A stretch of DNA of 64,000 nucleotides, from positions 12,028,001 through 12,092,000 of the forward strand of contig NC_083562.1 in NCBI RefSeq assembly GCF_019925205.1. Direction: 5' to 3'. A model generated the notes under the pieces. That model made no database searches and was not told the DNA's origin. It worked only from the letters and a program-made list of their open reading frames with translations. The DNA is from Metopolophium dirhodum. Its lineage: Eukaryota > Arthropoda > Insecta > Hemiptera > Aphididae. This document shows, one piece after another, positions 38,401 through 49,460 of this stretch. The position numbers and the translations under genes were made by a program. Every line of letters begins with the position of its first letter. Within the stretch, counting starts at the first letter, position 1.

Positions 38401-41400
38401 TAACGAATAACGTAACACGACGTAGGTACCTATATGGCTATAATATTATGTGCCTATATGGTAGGTACTTCGCGGACTTCCGGGCAGGATCTGTTTTTTT
38501 TTTTTGCGGTGGAAGCTATACGATAGTACAAAATAAAACATGGACGTATCATCGGAATGCTGAATATGACCTATGAGGCCGTATGCCATACGCATGCGTC
38601 GATACATAATAATATTAATCCGCGAGTCGTTCAGCCCAAAAACCAGACTTTGACGTCAGTGCTTACATTTATGTGCAATAATAATAATATTATAAACGTG
38701 ACATTTGTCATATACTTCGTGTGTCGCGCGGTCGGGTCAGTTTTTATTCCCACAAACATTTTCGTATTGCATTTTTTCGCCTTGTATAGTCCGCTGCAGC
38801 TCTGAAATACACTATATAATATTATATATATTATATTATTATCTCGAATAATAGTGTTCTATACATACTGCTGCTACAGTAAGCTCCACTAAACTATGAG
38901 AGAAATGAACAAGTGTGGCAACGATGGTTATAATGGTGTAAAGTATTAAATTATCCGTTATTTAAGACGAAAATTGAACAAGGTTTCGGCATACACACAT
39001 TTGCTATTCGTATATAGGTACATACTACATAGGTACATCGCGATATAAGCGACAAGTGTTGAGTGGTGCGCAATGGAGTTAATTGCGCGTGAGAAATAGC
39101 AATAAAGTGAAATTTCTATCTACACTCTGATTGTTGTGCGATCGTTTATCATTGGAGATACGGTATAAACAAATAGGTGACCAAATTTCTAAATTCCGGA
39201 TACACGTTTGACGACATGCTATAATATAATATTATTAGTCACCATAACGGTACAGCACATACAGCGACCACAACGATTATCAATGTACCTATAATCTATG
39301 GGTATAATATGTAATATATGTTATTATATTATATAGGTATGTACAAAAGCGATGAATTAAAATATTAATACTGTTCAGAAAAACGTTCGACGCATCGCGA
39401 TTGGCTAGAAGAAAGAGTACATTGAAAATCTCTTCGTTTTGTTGCGTTTATCCGTAATATTCAGTGCCATCCACGCACGACTGCTCTTCTAATTTTGTTT
39501 TTCTTGTCTATCAGTCTATATAACAGCAAGTAGGATGCTAACATATTTTTCCTTAACAAACTATTATTCACCATTACCACCAATGTCAATTTTAGGGTCG
39601 AGAATTCACACGGTCACACCAATTAAAAAATGTCGCTCCTTCATTAATTTACTCCCCTTTTCCACGTCTTATATTCGTCTTGTAATTTACCAATGAGGAC
39701 ATTGCCTTCAACCTATAAATTTAACGTGACATAATCTTGTTTACATATTTACTATTTTGTTTTAGGCTGTTATGCATGACAAATATTATATTATTATATA
39801 CATGAAATGAGATAACACCAACAGCATGATCTGATCCATGTCTTAAAACAAGCTAGTGGTAAATCGGTCCCGCGGGTATATTTTTATGCAAATTATTAAT
39901 AGGTAACAGGCCTCAACAAACGTACAATGTGCATTGAGCACACGCCGCCACCTATAAGTTAGGTGTTATTTCGTCGAAGTGCGACGGAAGCCAGTTTTTA
40001 TTCCGTTTGATCTCGTCATTCTTATAAGGTAGCTTATTATATAGTTGAGTACTTGAGTGGTTATTTTATTTGGTCGTCCTTCATTTACCGTACTGTATGT
40101 ATAAAAATAATATTATTCGCATAACCGTATATATCCGTATCATAGGTATAAAATGGTAGCCGGTATAGATATAATAATATAACATGTTATGATACAACCG
40201 ATGGAAAATTAGCGAAACAAATTTGTTGCGTTGCAAAGTGGTTGTACCTACCCAAACGCATGAAATAAGTATATAGCGATAGAAGTAGAAATAGTAGTAG
40301 CCAACACAAAATATTATTATTTATGGTCGCGGTCGGAGGGGCGATGATCGGAGTGCACGAGGTGTGTGGTGTGGTGGTGTACACAATATTCTACACCGCA
40401 TTCTTCGCCGGAGCAATAGGTACATTATTACAAGGCCGCCGCCGCCGTATAATTACCATATCATTGCGACGACCGACGACGTTGCGCGCCGGCAGATAGT
40501 CTTGTTCGGCGAATTTCCTCGTGTCCGATTCGCGTTTAATCGATTTTTTTTTTGTTTCGTTGTTACTGTTTTGTTCTACGATCGTATTATAAACGGAATA
40601 TAGAGAGACGCGCTTCACCCATCTATGTATACAATATATATTAATGTGTATTATAACATAACTGTATAATAATAGGTATTAAAATATATTATGCAGTATG
40701 TACTATGACATGTACCTATACGCAATATGCGATTAATTAAGATTTTAAAACGAGCTCGGCTGAAAACGCACGAGCCACAACGTCATCATAGAGTTTTTTT
40801 CCATATAGAAAAATGTTTCATCCCGCCGCCGTTGAATCGTATATTTCGTGGCGTAATACGTGTTTTTCTTCTCCAAGTCAACCGGAGAAAAGTTAAAGAA
40901 TAAATCCGTATCGTTATTGTGGCGGAAGAAAATCCGTAGACTATACTATATAGGTAGTGTTCTTATTACTGCTATACGTGTACAACAACACTGTCTACTA
41001 ACACGACCGCCGCCGTGCAGAACGAATTTCGACTACCGTATCTCCCCTGCAGTAAACATATTTTACAGACGATATAAACAACACCTATTCTATAAAACGG
41101 CCTGCGGCCATAGAGTATTACGACGACGGAAAAAGAGACCTTGGGAAACGAATGATATTATAGAAAAGAAATATATACTTCGGACGCCCGCCACTGGGCC
41201 GAAGGTTTTTCGGAACGTCGCGGGAAACAGTGGCGTTCGCGCGTGCCGATGTGGTACAGTATATAATGTTATACAATAAAAGATGTATAGATAATATTAT
41301 GTACAAGACGACGAGGACAAATCGTGTGGGGGGCACGCAGCCGTAACGGAACCCGCTGAAAAAGTCGTTTCGGATTATTATAATTGTCCGAAATCGATTA

Positions 41401-44400
41401 TACTTAAAAACTGTTTTTTCTGTCCGTCCTGCAAACTCCGGCGTCGTAATATTCGGATCGGTTGTATCCTTTTGCTGGGAATCTATCTCCGATTAATTTT
41501 GATTTTTGTACACTTTTAACACTATATTGATTATAAAATTATATTTGTGAAAATATAAGTGGAAAACGCCGACGAGGTCTCGTGCCAAATTTTGGTCGGA
41601 TAGTGCAGGAGACCCTCTTGCACAAGTTGTATCTGGAAGCCGGAAGTATATGATATATTTAATTCAATCGACTGTAATTTAGGTATAAAATTGCGAAACA
41701 CTCCAAATACACCCAGGTGTTGTAGATAATAATATAATATGGTGAATTATTACCACTATTCGTTTCGCATTTTATTCAACATAATTAGGTATTACTGCAC
41801 ATTAACACTGATGAGTTGGGCCCACCCTTTTGAGAGTTTGCCGACTGCCATCGTTAACTGTACAGCTTATTCAGCCTCTGTGTACAGCCATATAATATAT
41901 ATATATATATAGGTTTACTCGTGTGGTAAACGATGCATCTATTATCTATACACGTATATTATACGTACACGGTTTAGCGAGTCTATCATTGTATACGCTT
42001 ACACCTACGTAGAAATTATAGTTTTATACGAATATACGACAGCCTCCAATAGGTACTCACGTCACATTAATTCGTTGTTATTGGTATTACATATTATTTT
42101 CATTGCGCGAATATGTGCATAATAATGTGCCTTAATCTCAGCACAAACAGTTTATCTTGAACAATTGTATTACTATTGATGATTACAGAGCCAAGACGCT
42201 CTTGCAATATAATATTATAATCTTACACTATACATATAATATGTTATACAAGTTTAATAATAACATATTATACACGCGTACACTGCACCAAGTTAATGAT
42301 AGTACTGCAATATATTATACGTTTGATATCTTCGTAACAACATTATTACAGGCGTGTCATGATTGTTCTATATATAATATATTATGCGTATATTATTATC
42401 TTATATAGCGTATTAAACGGCATTGAATAAAATGAACGAGAATATTACTTTTACTCCGCGGCATGTTTGACCAAAACACATAATAACATTACGATATATT
42501 AATTGGGTTTTGATTTTTCCAAATCGAATTTCTCTGTAACTCAACCCAGCTGGTTTATGTCGTCGTATATTATATCCTCATCTTCCAAGACACGAAGTTG
42601 GGTAGGGTTAAAGCCTTGTTGCCAATTTTTTTAGTCAATTTAAGGGCGGTAAATTCATATTGACATATTAATATTGTGTATTAATTATATCGAAAAATAA
42701 ATAAATATAATATGTAGGTAATACTAAATATTTTAATTATTATTATACCAAACCAATAATTTGTTACAACTCAAACATATTGTGTCTTGTTTTCATAACA
42801 GAGTTGCAAAAACGGAAGTCTGCATATTATGATAATTATTAAATTAATAAAATTCGTCAGTTGTCCTAGCTTATCCAAATGAGAGAAAAGGAATAACTAA
42901 TAAATTAAATAATAATATTTATAGGTAAGTTATATTATACATTTGGTTACATTTTTATGAACATTATTTATAATAAATTTTACAAAAATACACATATATA
43001 AAGTGTATGATTAATACATATTAATTATATAATATATTATGTATTCACCAATATTATAGTAGCGAGAGTATAGCATAGACTGTTGGTTAAATTTCCTGTG
43101 GACCAACATTTTCTACAACAAAATAGTTATACTTTACATTTTAATAAATAACTTTTTTTGGGGGAGGGGGGGTGGCCAAAATACGTTGCCCCGGGGCATG
43201 AAATGTCCAAATACGGCCCTGCCTCTTTCATCTATTTCAATGAGTCTAAATACCTAAACGGGCACACCTAAACATTTATGCGTAATGCGTACTGCGTATA
43301 ATATAGTACGCAACAATATTGCCTCGAGCATTTTACTCGTGAATGAATGGAGTTGCGCATACTGCAGACATACAATAATATTAAAATATTTTATTTATGT
43401 CCGTTTTGCATTCTTATTAAGTATTTACGTTCAAAACGATTAAGTTAAATAACGTTTGGTTTTCAATACACGAGTTTTATACTTGTAGCTATCAGCTGTG
43501 CATATATATACATATTACATATGCAACATAAATAGTATTGCCTATGCGCGTAATAATAAGTACATCTTTTACATGAAAAAGGTAGACTAATAATAAATTA
43601 GTTGTGTAGGTACAATGGTATAAAGGTCAACATTTAAATTGATGGTCATTAAAATGTTCGTTTAGGTTTGCTACTGTAGTGCTGATGTACACAAGACACA
43701 GTCGTCCAACCATAGCAATTAAAACGATCAATAGGATCAGAGGGTAATTCGATTATTTTTGATAAACGTTATTGATTCTGTGAATTGAATACCAGCAATT
43801 TGCTTATACTTTTTTGCAACTTATAAATTGCCATTGTATTTACTATGGGCATATAATGTATTTTAATTGAGTTACGATTTTTAATTTGATGAATAAAAAA
43901 AATCTGCATTTTTGATGCGTACAATTTATTTCTTAGAAATATATTTCCCAAAAAACACCTGTAAAATAATAGTTGTAGAAATTATGTGTAGCAGATAATT
44001 ACCAAATGGAGGATAGGTAAATAATTTGTGTATATTGTGTATTATATATATCAATATATTATAAAACCAAAGAGCTTTTTACCATCCGAAAGTTGGGTAA
44101 ATATTTTTTTTCAATTTGTTAGGCAATACAAATTAATTATTTGTTGATTAGAATCATAAATTAAATATTATATAATGTAGGTACTTACTAGTCTTACTAC
44201 TTAGTATTTTGCGCCAAAGTATTTTTTTAGGATATATTGTATATTTGACTCGTATTGTATTGTTTCATTCATCTACTTAATTACCTATTTGACTATTTAT
44301 TTTTATACAGTTCAAAGTACATATATTAAACATAGGTAATCATTTTTTTAAATTATGATTTTAAATTATTAAAATGCTAAAAGATTTTAAAATACCTAAC

Positions 44401-47400
44401 ATAGAATAATATGGATAATATATTTTTATATTAACTATAATTATATAAATATTGTTAATATGTCCTTGAAATTAAAATTAAAAAATATCAAATTGGCCCA
44501 AAATGTTATTTAGCTGGTAACGATGTTTACACATCGCTACTTATATTGTAGTAGGTATACATTTTTAATAATTTACTATCGTTTATCTTAATGGAGCACA
44601 CAACGTTTCCGAAAACGAAGAAAACAATATTATATTAGATTATATATTTGCACGTGCATTCCTAATCGCAAAAATGGACTTTTTTTAAAGAGTCAAAAGC
44701 ATTTCAGAAATACAACAATTGCAACTTCGGCGTGCTGGGTCGTTGATGAACGGATTCTGGCTGTAAGCGAGTATCACCACAACACACATAAGACACGAGA
44801 CTATAATATTATTTTATATATTTACACACATACCGCAATATACATCTCAGGGAGTGTGTGCCCGTCAATGGACTGTATACAAACTGTCGTGTCCGACAAT
44901 TAATATATTTATGTGTACTGTGTATACATTATACAGGATGTGCCTCACCGTAAACCATCCCGCCTTCAATGCTATATACATATTATTATTCACGTAGAAC
45001 CAGATCTATATTAGATACAAAGTCTGCCGAATCTTTGAAACTAAGGTTCACGTCATTTTACTATACGAATACTTTTAATGAACATTTTTAAAACATTTAT
45101 ATTGATAATTAGTTCTGTAAATCTCATATATTTTTTAGGGAAAAAAACATGAAAACATCTTTTATGTCCAGGTTGAGAAAAATGTAGAAAATTCTATGAG
45201 TAGTAATATATATATAGTGATAATCGATGGATAACTGTTATATTTATCCAAAATAAAAAATACCCATGAAAACATTGAATGTGGTAAAAGTTATAATTTT
45301 TGAAATGTCGACCGCGGGGATGAACTCTGAACACGGCGTATCCAAAATAGACAATAGACTATATAGATACCCTGTACGGGCTGTATGTATAATAATATAA
45401 ATTACGGTATCGTCGGCCACACAACCACGCATTGATATATATATATATAGACGAACCATATATATATATATATGCGTGTCAGACGAAAAGCAGAGCCCTT
45501 GGATCTTGTCCAATGTGTACCATGTATATGGTATGACTGTATGAGCCTAATGAACTGTTTAATACTACAGAACGAGGGCCGAGGAGTATAATATGCAACG
45601 GGTTTAATTCAGCCGGAACAACAGAAAATTCAAAAAAAATATATAACCCTTTTGTACTCATACATGAACGTAGTCTACAGTTTATTTTTTTTATAGAGAT
45701 TGGTACCGCCTACGTATAACTACGTCAGTCGTCACACGGTATTAAATTCAACGCAATTTTCCGTTTCGTCTTCCCGTAATCGAATAACTAACGGAGCTCT
45801 GAAATTTCATCCGGTGCTTATTATATCTTTTCTACTCTCTTTTGCTGTTTCTACATAATATTATAATACCGAGTTTTGCGGGGCTTCGGACGTATACGAA
45901 ATATACAAATGATGCACTCGAGTTTCCTCAAACTTTGTACCATACTTAAGTAAATATGCAGGTACTACACATATAATTGTACATAATATATTATTATAAT
46001 ATGTTTGTCGTGTGTGCAAAAGGCGAGTAACGACAAAGTATACGTCTTTATTCCTATCGGCGCAAAAAGTGGAACAAGTTCGCTGTGGTTTGTACACGCG
46101 TGAAATGACGGGTATGCCTACTGGTTAAAACGTCGGTCGAAACATGATGCATAATTCACACCGAGACACATAATCTCAAACTTCCAACCACTGCGTGAAT
46201 TGACGGTCGACTGACGAGATTTTCCCATGTTATCGGTGCAGTATGCTCAAGAAACCCACTGTCTTATCAAGGATAGAGCTGCTTTTAGATAATTTAGGTT
46301 AGGTTAGGTTAGGGTTACGTTACATGATTTCATAACCTAACCCAATGAACGACGCGGTAGCCTAGTCGCCATTTTACATATCAATAATATGTAAACTAAT
46401 GTCTAATAATTATAATTAGATTTCCCCGGTGTATACGGTGTACGACTTGGTACGGGTGACGTTACTTTCAAAACAAAGTTGTTTTTTTTTTCGTAAACAA
46501 TCGCATCCGAAATTTATAATAATATGTAATATTTTTTTGTATGAAAAAATGTATGAAACAACAACGGCGTAAATCAGAAATTACGGGGGAAAATACGACG
46601 ACCAGGCCGCGCCAGTGTGACTGGACCCGATGCAAGCGACTATGACACGACCACTGCCATACGCGACGGCATGTTCCTACCTGCCTATGATCACATAATA
46701 ATAATATACGAGACGTACAACTATACACACACGCACGCACTATCGTCACACGCAAAAAGAGCGGTCTCGTCGTCACACGCGTACGTGTACACAATAGCCA
46801 ACGCGCAACCATCGCACACCGGCACAATAACGGGAAACGATTTTTATTCTCTTCTTTTCATTTTATTTTTCCCGCGGCACTCGCGGTTCCCCTAATTTCG
46901 TCGACTCGACGACGTACCTACACTATAATATTAATAGTAATAATAATACGAGAGGGTCCCGAAGGCGACGCACAACTACCTCACTGTATAATAATAATAA
47001 TAATATATTATAAAATATAAATACACAATGCAATTATATTATAGCCGAAAATTGTCGTCACCAGAATCGTCCGCCGTGACCGATCTCGAAACCTTAACGG
47101 AAAAAGTAATTGTTTTTTTGTTTTTCGAACGCTTTTCGAAAATATGTAGTAATAATTGATATATTACGAACAATCGAAGCAAAACGATCGCGCGGACCAG
47201 AGTACGAATAACAGAAATTAATAATAATAAGTAATTAACGGCCACAGCTGATAACGAGCGGACTTATTTTATTTATGTGCAGTGGCGGCGGATATTAAAG
47301 ACAAAAGAGAGAGAAAAATCGCAGACAAGACGCCAATAAATAATGCGGCCCAGTTGAGGCGGTGGTTTTTTTTAAGTCCCGAGTCATTGTTATCCGCTGC

Positions 47401-48938
47401 GAGTGGGGTGTTGGACACTTACCGGACAGGTAATAACTAATAAGTAATAATATACTTACTAGACATTAAGTATCGTATGCATATTTTATGCATATTAATT
47501 ATGCTATTATGCCACCGAGTTAAAAGATATCAACGTTATTATCAACGAACCCACGCTGTTCATCGTCATTATGGTGTTTATAATTTACCACACATAGCTA
47601 GCCTAGGTAACCTAGCCACCTAGGTATACTCAAGCAGTGCCGAATAGATTCCGACGACGCTTTCGGTCTAAAATATACAGTTTGGTATACTACTTATATT
47701 GGTAATAATACGATCGGTATGTCATATTATGCGTATTGTATCGTTGTATAATATTATTTAGAAAACATCATCGAGTACGTGTGCGGAATCACAAAGGAAA
47801 AAAAACCAAAATTTCGTTTCGGCCTTGCGGGAGAAAGTATTTTTATAATATATAGGTATATGACATAGCGACAGTCGATGATAAAGCAACGAAATTTTTT
47901 TACGATCGTACCTGTGAAGACGCACAGCGGTCCGCGCAAAGAGTCACCGGACAGTTGGACGAATGCCAGGAACAGGTCGCCGACTAGTAAGCAGCCGACA
48001 TGGTTGACTTGACACCTCCAATGGAGCACGTGATAAGTGCTGGGCAGCATGCAGCTGGCCACCAGGGTGATGGCCAAGAAGAACACGGACAGCAACAGTC
48101 CAAGCGGGTAAAGGGTGAAGCGGATGTCCTCGCGGTAGCTCTTGGTCACGTGGTCGACACCGTGCCGGGGAGCACATGTGAACACGGTCCACGTGCGCGG
48201 CTCCTGTGTCTGTTCGAGCACGCGCTCCAGACAGTATTCCCGGGGCTGGAGTGTGACGCCGTCAGCAGTACGCAGCTGTCCGCCCGCGGGCCACGCGCCG
48301 CTGACGGGCCAATGCGACTCGTTGATGCGGCCGGACAAGATGTACACATCATCCTCGCATCGCGGGAACCCGGACGTGATGTCTTCGGGCAGATCAGCCG
48401 CGTCGTGCCGGCCCGAGAACTCGCATCCCCCGTTCGCTTCGCTGTACACCGCTGATGGGCCGCAGCACTTTTTCGTCTTGTTCGGCTCGTCGGGCAGGCA
48501 CAACAGCGCACCGGCTCGATCCAGACAGAACAGGCCCGGGTCCACCATCAAGTTCTTTGGCCAATGTTGCGCCAGCAGCGTACCGTTGAGAAATGACACG
48601 AACCGGGGCGGGTCTTGGGGCGTCGAGGCGGGCAAAAACGCGGCGGGCTTGCACGGCGGACGTTCATGGACGAGGTTCCAGTAAGCCGGCGGAGGCTCGT
48701 TGGGATTCAAGAACTGGTTGCTGATCACGTCGAAGATGACGGGCACGAAGTCTTGCGGCAAGGACGCCGGCAACAGGGCGCACGGCCCATGCACGTCGGT
48801 CGGGTCGAGCATCTCGCCGCGACCGCAGCACCGAAATACGGTCACGTTGTCGGCGGATGACACCGCGGCCGCCGACAGCAGTAGCAACAACGACACCGTT
48901 GTTGCGGAGACGTCGTCTCGCGGACGTCCGCGTGTCAT
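14118..48938 (-). CDS. mthl: Methuselah-like G-protein coupled receptor (complete, five coding exons)
   Basis: This is a family B-related seven-transmembrane receptor of the insect Methuselah group, acting at the plasma membrane; the ligand is unknown. Coding exons are 48938-47912, 22926-22848, 20667-20483, 19357-19219 and 14433-14118. Phases are 1, 2, 1 and 2, all GT/AG, giving 581 residues with no internal stop. The N-terminus has a signal peptide (SLLLLLSAAAVSS core), then a Cys-rich ectodomain of about 240 residues with paired CC motifs (FRCCGRGE, KKCCGPS) and N-glycosylation sites NVT, NGT, NKT and NES. TM1 is about 275-298 and TM2 313-330. TM3 holds FLAAFFWLNTMCFNIWWTF, the hallmark Methuselah block, followed by TM4, then CWFYGDAEVLSYFYGPIGILL into TM5, and TM6-TM7 with a short Ser/Asn-rich tail. 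Exons 1 and 5 are strongly GC-rich at third positions, unlike the AT-rich introns. The start is the only ATG giving a signal peptide. Which Methuselah paralogue this is cannot be told. Confidence 0.93.
14807..15039. mobile_element. hAT-type MITE inside mthl intron 4
   Basis: A 233-bp element starts CAGGGATGGCAAAT and ends ATTTGCCATCCTCG, with inverted subterminal blocks (GAGCCAAAAATT against AATTTTTTCTCGGGCC). Flanking octamers ATATAAAT (14799-14806) and ATATAGAT (15040-15047) match at 7 of 8, consistent with a slightly decayed hAT target duplication. No coding frame. Confidence 0.7.
15162..15209. repeat. Perfect 14-bp stem-loop
   Basis: TAGGTACGTCTACA at 15162-15175 is followed after 20 bases by its exact reverse complement at 15196-15209. 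The stem is too short for a typical microRNA precursor. It could be a small RNA structure or a degenerate transposon end. Confidence 0.5.
16227..17150. repeat. Long imperfect inverted repeat (candidate hairpin RNA locus or foldback element)
   Basis: The left arm 16227-16510 and right arm 16856-17150 are reverse complements over about 285 bp. Shared blocks in order include ATACATATTTACG, GGGCTTTAGGTTTTAAAT, ACGGTCGGCGTTC, GACGTCAATCAAATTT, GAAAATTACTAAATTTCG, TTGCTAGGACAAAA, ATACATATTTATTAAAAG, ATATTGAGCATTTTTTT and CATATTATATTCTGTTTG. I estimate 80 to 90% pairing outside an AT microsatellite insertion in the right arm (about 17016-17048). The 345-bp spacer is not repeated and contains a (CA) run at 16510-16524. 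No terminal target duplication was seen, so a foldback transposon is possible but unproven. The 125-residue open frame at 16437-16814 straddles arm and loop and has no coding signature. Confidence 0.85.
19219..19357 (-). CDS. mthl: mthl exon 4: TM5
   Basis: The acceptor is CTTTCAG/GTGAC and the donor AAAG/GTACAAAT. It encodes residues 431-477, DAEVLSYFYGPIGILLMMNL and on through TM5 into the third intracellular loop (ARELTCGLWRTEVVKSTSER). Length and both splice phases join exons 3 and 5 without a frame break. Confidence 0.9.
19358..20482 (-). other. mthl intron 3
   Basis: A 1.1 kb intron, mostly AT-rich. Its right-hand part contains the inverted-repeat element 20152-20429, which ends 53 bp from the exon 3 donor. 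Nothing else recognised. Confidence 0.6.
20152..20429. mobile_element. Terminal-inverted-repeat element abutting mthl exon 3
   Basis: The 15-mer AGCGCCACGTAGGGT at 20152 reappears inverted as ACCCTACGTGGCGCT ending at 20429, so the 278-bp segment has perfect terminal repeats. A further direct copy of CGCCACGTAGGGT lies internally near 20201. No clear target duplication is visible, leaving the family open. A minus-strand open frame at 20032-20226 overlaps it but is not gene-like. Confidence 0.6.
20483..20667 (-). CDS. mthl: mthl exon 3: intracellular loop 2, TM4 and extracellular loop 2
   Basis: The acceptor is TTTTCCAG/GGAC and the donor CTATG/GTAAGTAA. It encodes residues 369-431: DLRPANLDKGQEACRLRLYQ, then TM4 (LYAWGVPLVIATLAAVLD) and loop 2 with IRPKFGEHRCWFYG. 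The Cys in CWF is the conserved loop-2 cysteine of the family. Confidence 0.92.
20668..22847 (-). other. mthl intron 2
   Basis: A 2.2 kb AT-rich intron. Beyond (TA)n stretches near 22350 and 22465, no gene, transposon end or RNA gene was recognised. Short open frames at 22341-22535 and 22502-22687 arise from the TA repeats. Confidence 0.6.
22848..22926 (-). CDS. mthl: mthl exon 2: TM3
   Basis: A 79-bp exon with acceptor TTGTTTCAG/CC and donor TTTAG/GTGAGTC. It encodes residues 343-369, AIVMHFVFLAAFFWLNTMCF followed by NIWWTFR. The FFWLNxMCFxIWWTF pattern is the most diagnostic Methuselah-family motif. It is too short to stand out as an open frame but fits both neighbours' phases. Confidence 0.92.
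23160..23182. repeat. (TAGG)n microsatellite
   Basis: Four or five tandem TAGG units with minor variants. It is a tetranucleotide repeat rather than the insect telomeric TTAGG. Confidence 0.7.
27981..27995. repeat. Poly(C) run
   Basis: Fifteen consecutive C in AT-rich intron. The length may be an assembly or polymerase-slippage estimate. Confidence 0.7.
28430..29290 (-). mobile_element. 5'-truncated non-LTR retrotransposon (LINE) with RNase H region
   Basis: On the minus strand, 29290-28619 is the C-terminal end of a LINE polyprotein, followed by a 3' UTR ending in a TAATAATAAAAAAA tail near 28432. The fragment starts inside the RNase H domain and lacks all of the reverse transcriptase and endonuclease. 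The A-rich tail at one end and abrupt loss of the other is what target-primed reverse transcription leaves. Target duplications could not be made out. The whole insert has higher GC than the intron. Confidence 0.85.
28619..29290 (-). pseudogene. LINE ORF2 fragment: RNase H domain and C-terminal zinc-knuckle-like region
   Basis: One uninterrupted frame of about 220 codons ends in TAA at 28619-28621. It contains the RNase H blocks ITIFSDSLSAL (Asp of the active site) and YSWIPGHCNIDGNELADTAA (catalytic His and last Asp). Then come RLRIGHTHLTHSHLM and PPVCTCCGTLLTVKHILTDC, the CCxxH-C type tail typical of LINEs with RNase H. The first RNase H strand and its Asp and Glu are missing, and an in-frame TAG at 29309-29311 lies just beyond the truncation, so it cannot be a working protein. 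The absence of stops suggests a young insertion. Confidence 0.85.
29671..29689. repeat. (CA)n microsatellite
   Basis: About nine tandem CA units in intron 1 of the receptor gene. Confidence 0.8.
33670..33692. repeat. (TTAC)n microsatellite
   Basis: Five to six tandem TTAC/CTTA units. The 107-residue frame running through it (33612-33935) gains its LLTYLL stretch from the repeat and is not considered a gene. Confidence 0.8.
40323..40499 (+). CDS. Possible small membrane protein ORF in a CpG-rich patch
   Basis: ATG at 40323 opens a 58-codon frame ending TAG at 40497-40499. The peptide starts MVAVGGAMIGVHEVCG, has a hydrophobic helix-like core VVVYTIFYTAFFAGAIGTLL, then a basic tail with RRRR. 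Third codon positions are mostly G or C, as in the true receptor exons and unlike the intron around it. It lies antisense within mthl intron 1. No family is recognised, and a chance frame in GC-rich sequence is a real alternative. A donor-like GGTACATTA lies inside the frame, so it might instead be spliced. Confidence 0.2.
   Translation: MVAVGGAMIGVHEVCGVVVYTIFYTAFFAGAIGTLLQGRRRRIITISLRRPTTLRAGR
43142..43221. repeat. Possible hAT-like element end (partial)
   Basis: Read on the minus strand, the segment begins CAGGGCCGTATTTGG, continues into GCCCCGGGGCAACG and a G/C run, and fades into AT-rich DNA. CAGGGCCG ends are common in hAT-type elements. No partner end or target duplication was found, so this is a partial or decayed copy at best. 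Confidence 0.3.
46294..46313 (+). repeat. Interstitial TTAGG telomere-like repeats
   Basis: Four perfect TTAGG units, the canonical insect telomere repeat, followed by GTTACG. A short inverted run (CATAACCTAACCC) lies about 20 bp downstream near 46330-46343. This is far from a chromosome end by context, so it is an internal tract, possibly from double-strand-break repair or chance. Confidence 0.6.
47912..48938 (-). CDS. mthl: mthl exon 1: signal peptide, ectodomain, TM1 and TM2
   Basis: This exon encodes residues 1-342 plus one base, with donor TCACAG/GTACGATC. It covers the signal peptide, a Cys-rich ectodomain (FRCCGRGEMLDP, FCLDRAGALLCLPDEPNKTK, YCLERVLEQTQEPRTWTVFT), TM1 (TLYPLGLLLSVFFLAITLV) and TM2 (NHVGCLLVGDLFLAFVQL). 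GC content is roughly 60%, about twice that of the surroundings, which produces several long antisense frames (48000-48684) that should not be annotated. Confidence 0.93.
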
Positions 48939-49460
48939 TTTCGTACGGACGACAACGACGTTAATAGGTTTTGATCTACGTGCGCCGAGTGTTCCGTCAG
49001 ACGACGACTGACGGCGACAAAACGTTCATAATACTATGCAACAAGGACGGACGCAATCGCGTGTTGTTTTTTGTTTACAATTAATTGAATAAATTTCGCG
49101 GACAACGCACGTCGGCTGTGTATGTATTTACGCGGGTGTTGCGTACGCGAACTGAACGACGACGGCACGAACGAACACGAACAACGACGAAACGACACTG
49201 GCCGCGTACTACCGTCTACCGGTGCTTTCCATCCGACGACCGACGGGCGACGGCAACGCTCTCACCTCCCCACCAACAAAAACGAGAACCCGTATAGTCG
49301 AGAGTCGACGCGCGCGAGTCTCTTCTGCCGCCACGGGTTCCTCGTTCCGTCTCGTCACGTCGCTGCAACACGAAATGTCATCGCTGCAGCAGCTGTCATA
49401 ATGCTAGCCCGACGGTCGAAGATATTAGTGAATATTTACGTCTTTACCTGTTGCAGCGCT
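48939..49460 (-). promoter_or_regulatory. CpG-rich 5' flank and likely promoter/5' UTR of mthl
   Basis: The 500 bp upstream of the receptor ATG stay rich in CG dinucleotides, then composition drops sharply to AT-rich. Read on the minus strand there is an initiator-like TCAGTT near 49150, about 215 bp before the ATG, without a TATA box. A 5' UTR intron cannot be excluded. Plus-strand frames at 49085-49493 are composition artefacts. Confidence 0.35.

Larger units (their letters stand above)
22927..47911 (-). other. mthl intron 1 (25 kb)
   Basis: This intron splits the first extracellular loop region and makes up most of the gene. It holds a truncated LINE in the same orientation as the gene (28430-29290), microsatellites, a poly(C) run, a short telomere-like tract (46294-46313), a partial hAT-like end (43142-43221), and several CpG-rich patches (about 29380-29560, 32890-33130, 34560-34730, 37880-37990, 40320-40620, 40960-41450, 46560-46920) in otherwise AT-rich DNA. 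A 58-codon frame at 40323-40499 is the only one with coding character. Other open frames look random. Confidence 0.6.

Noticed and set aside
43142..43221. A complete hAT element near the G-rich run
   Set aside because: Only one end-like sequence is visible and no 8-bp duplication was found, so only a weak partial repeat is listed.
46468..46895. Open frames of 119 and 92 codons on both strands
   Set aside because: They lie in a CpG-rich patch, are rich in Arg/Cys or His/Thr, and resemble no family.
48000..48684. Long antisense open frames (151 and 180 codons) over mthl exon 1
   Set aside because: They are shadows caused by the high GC content of a well-supported minus-strand exon.
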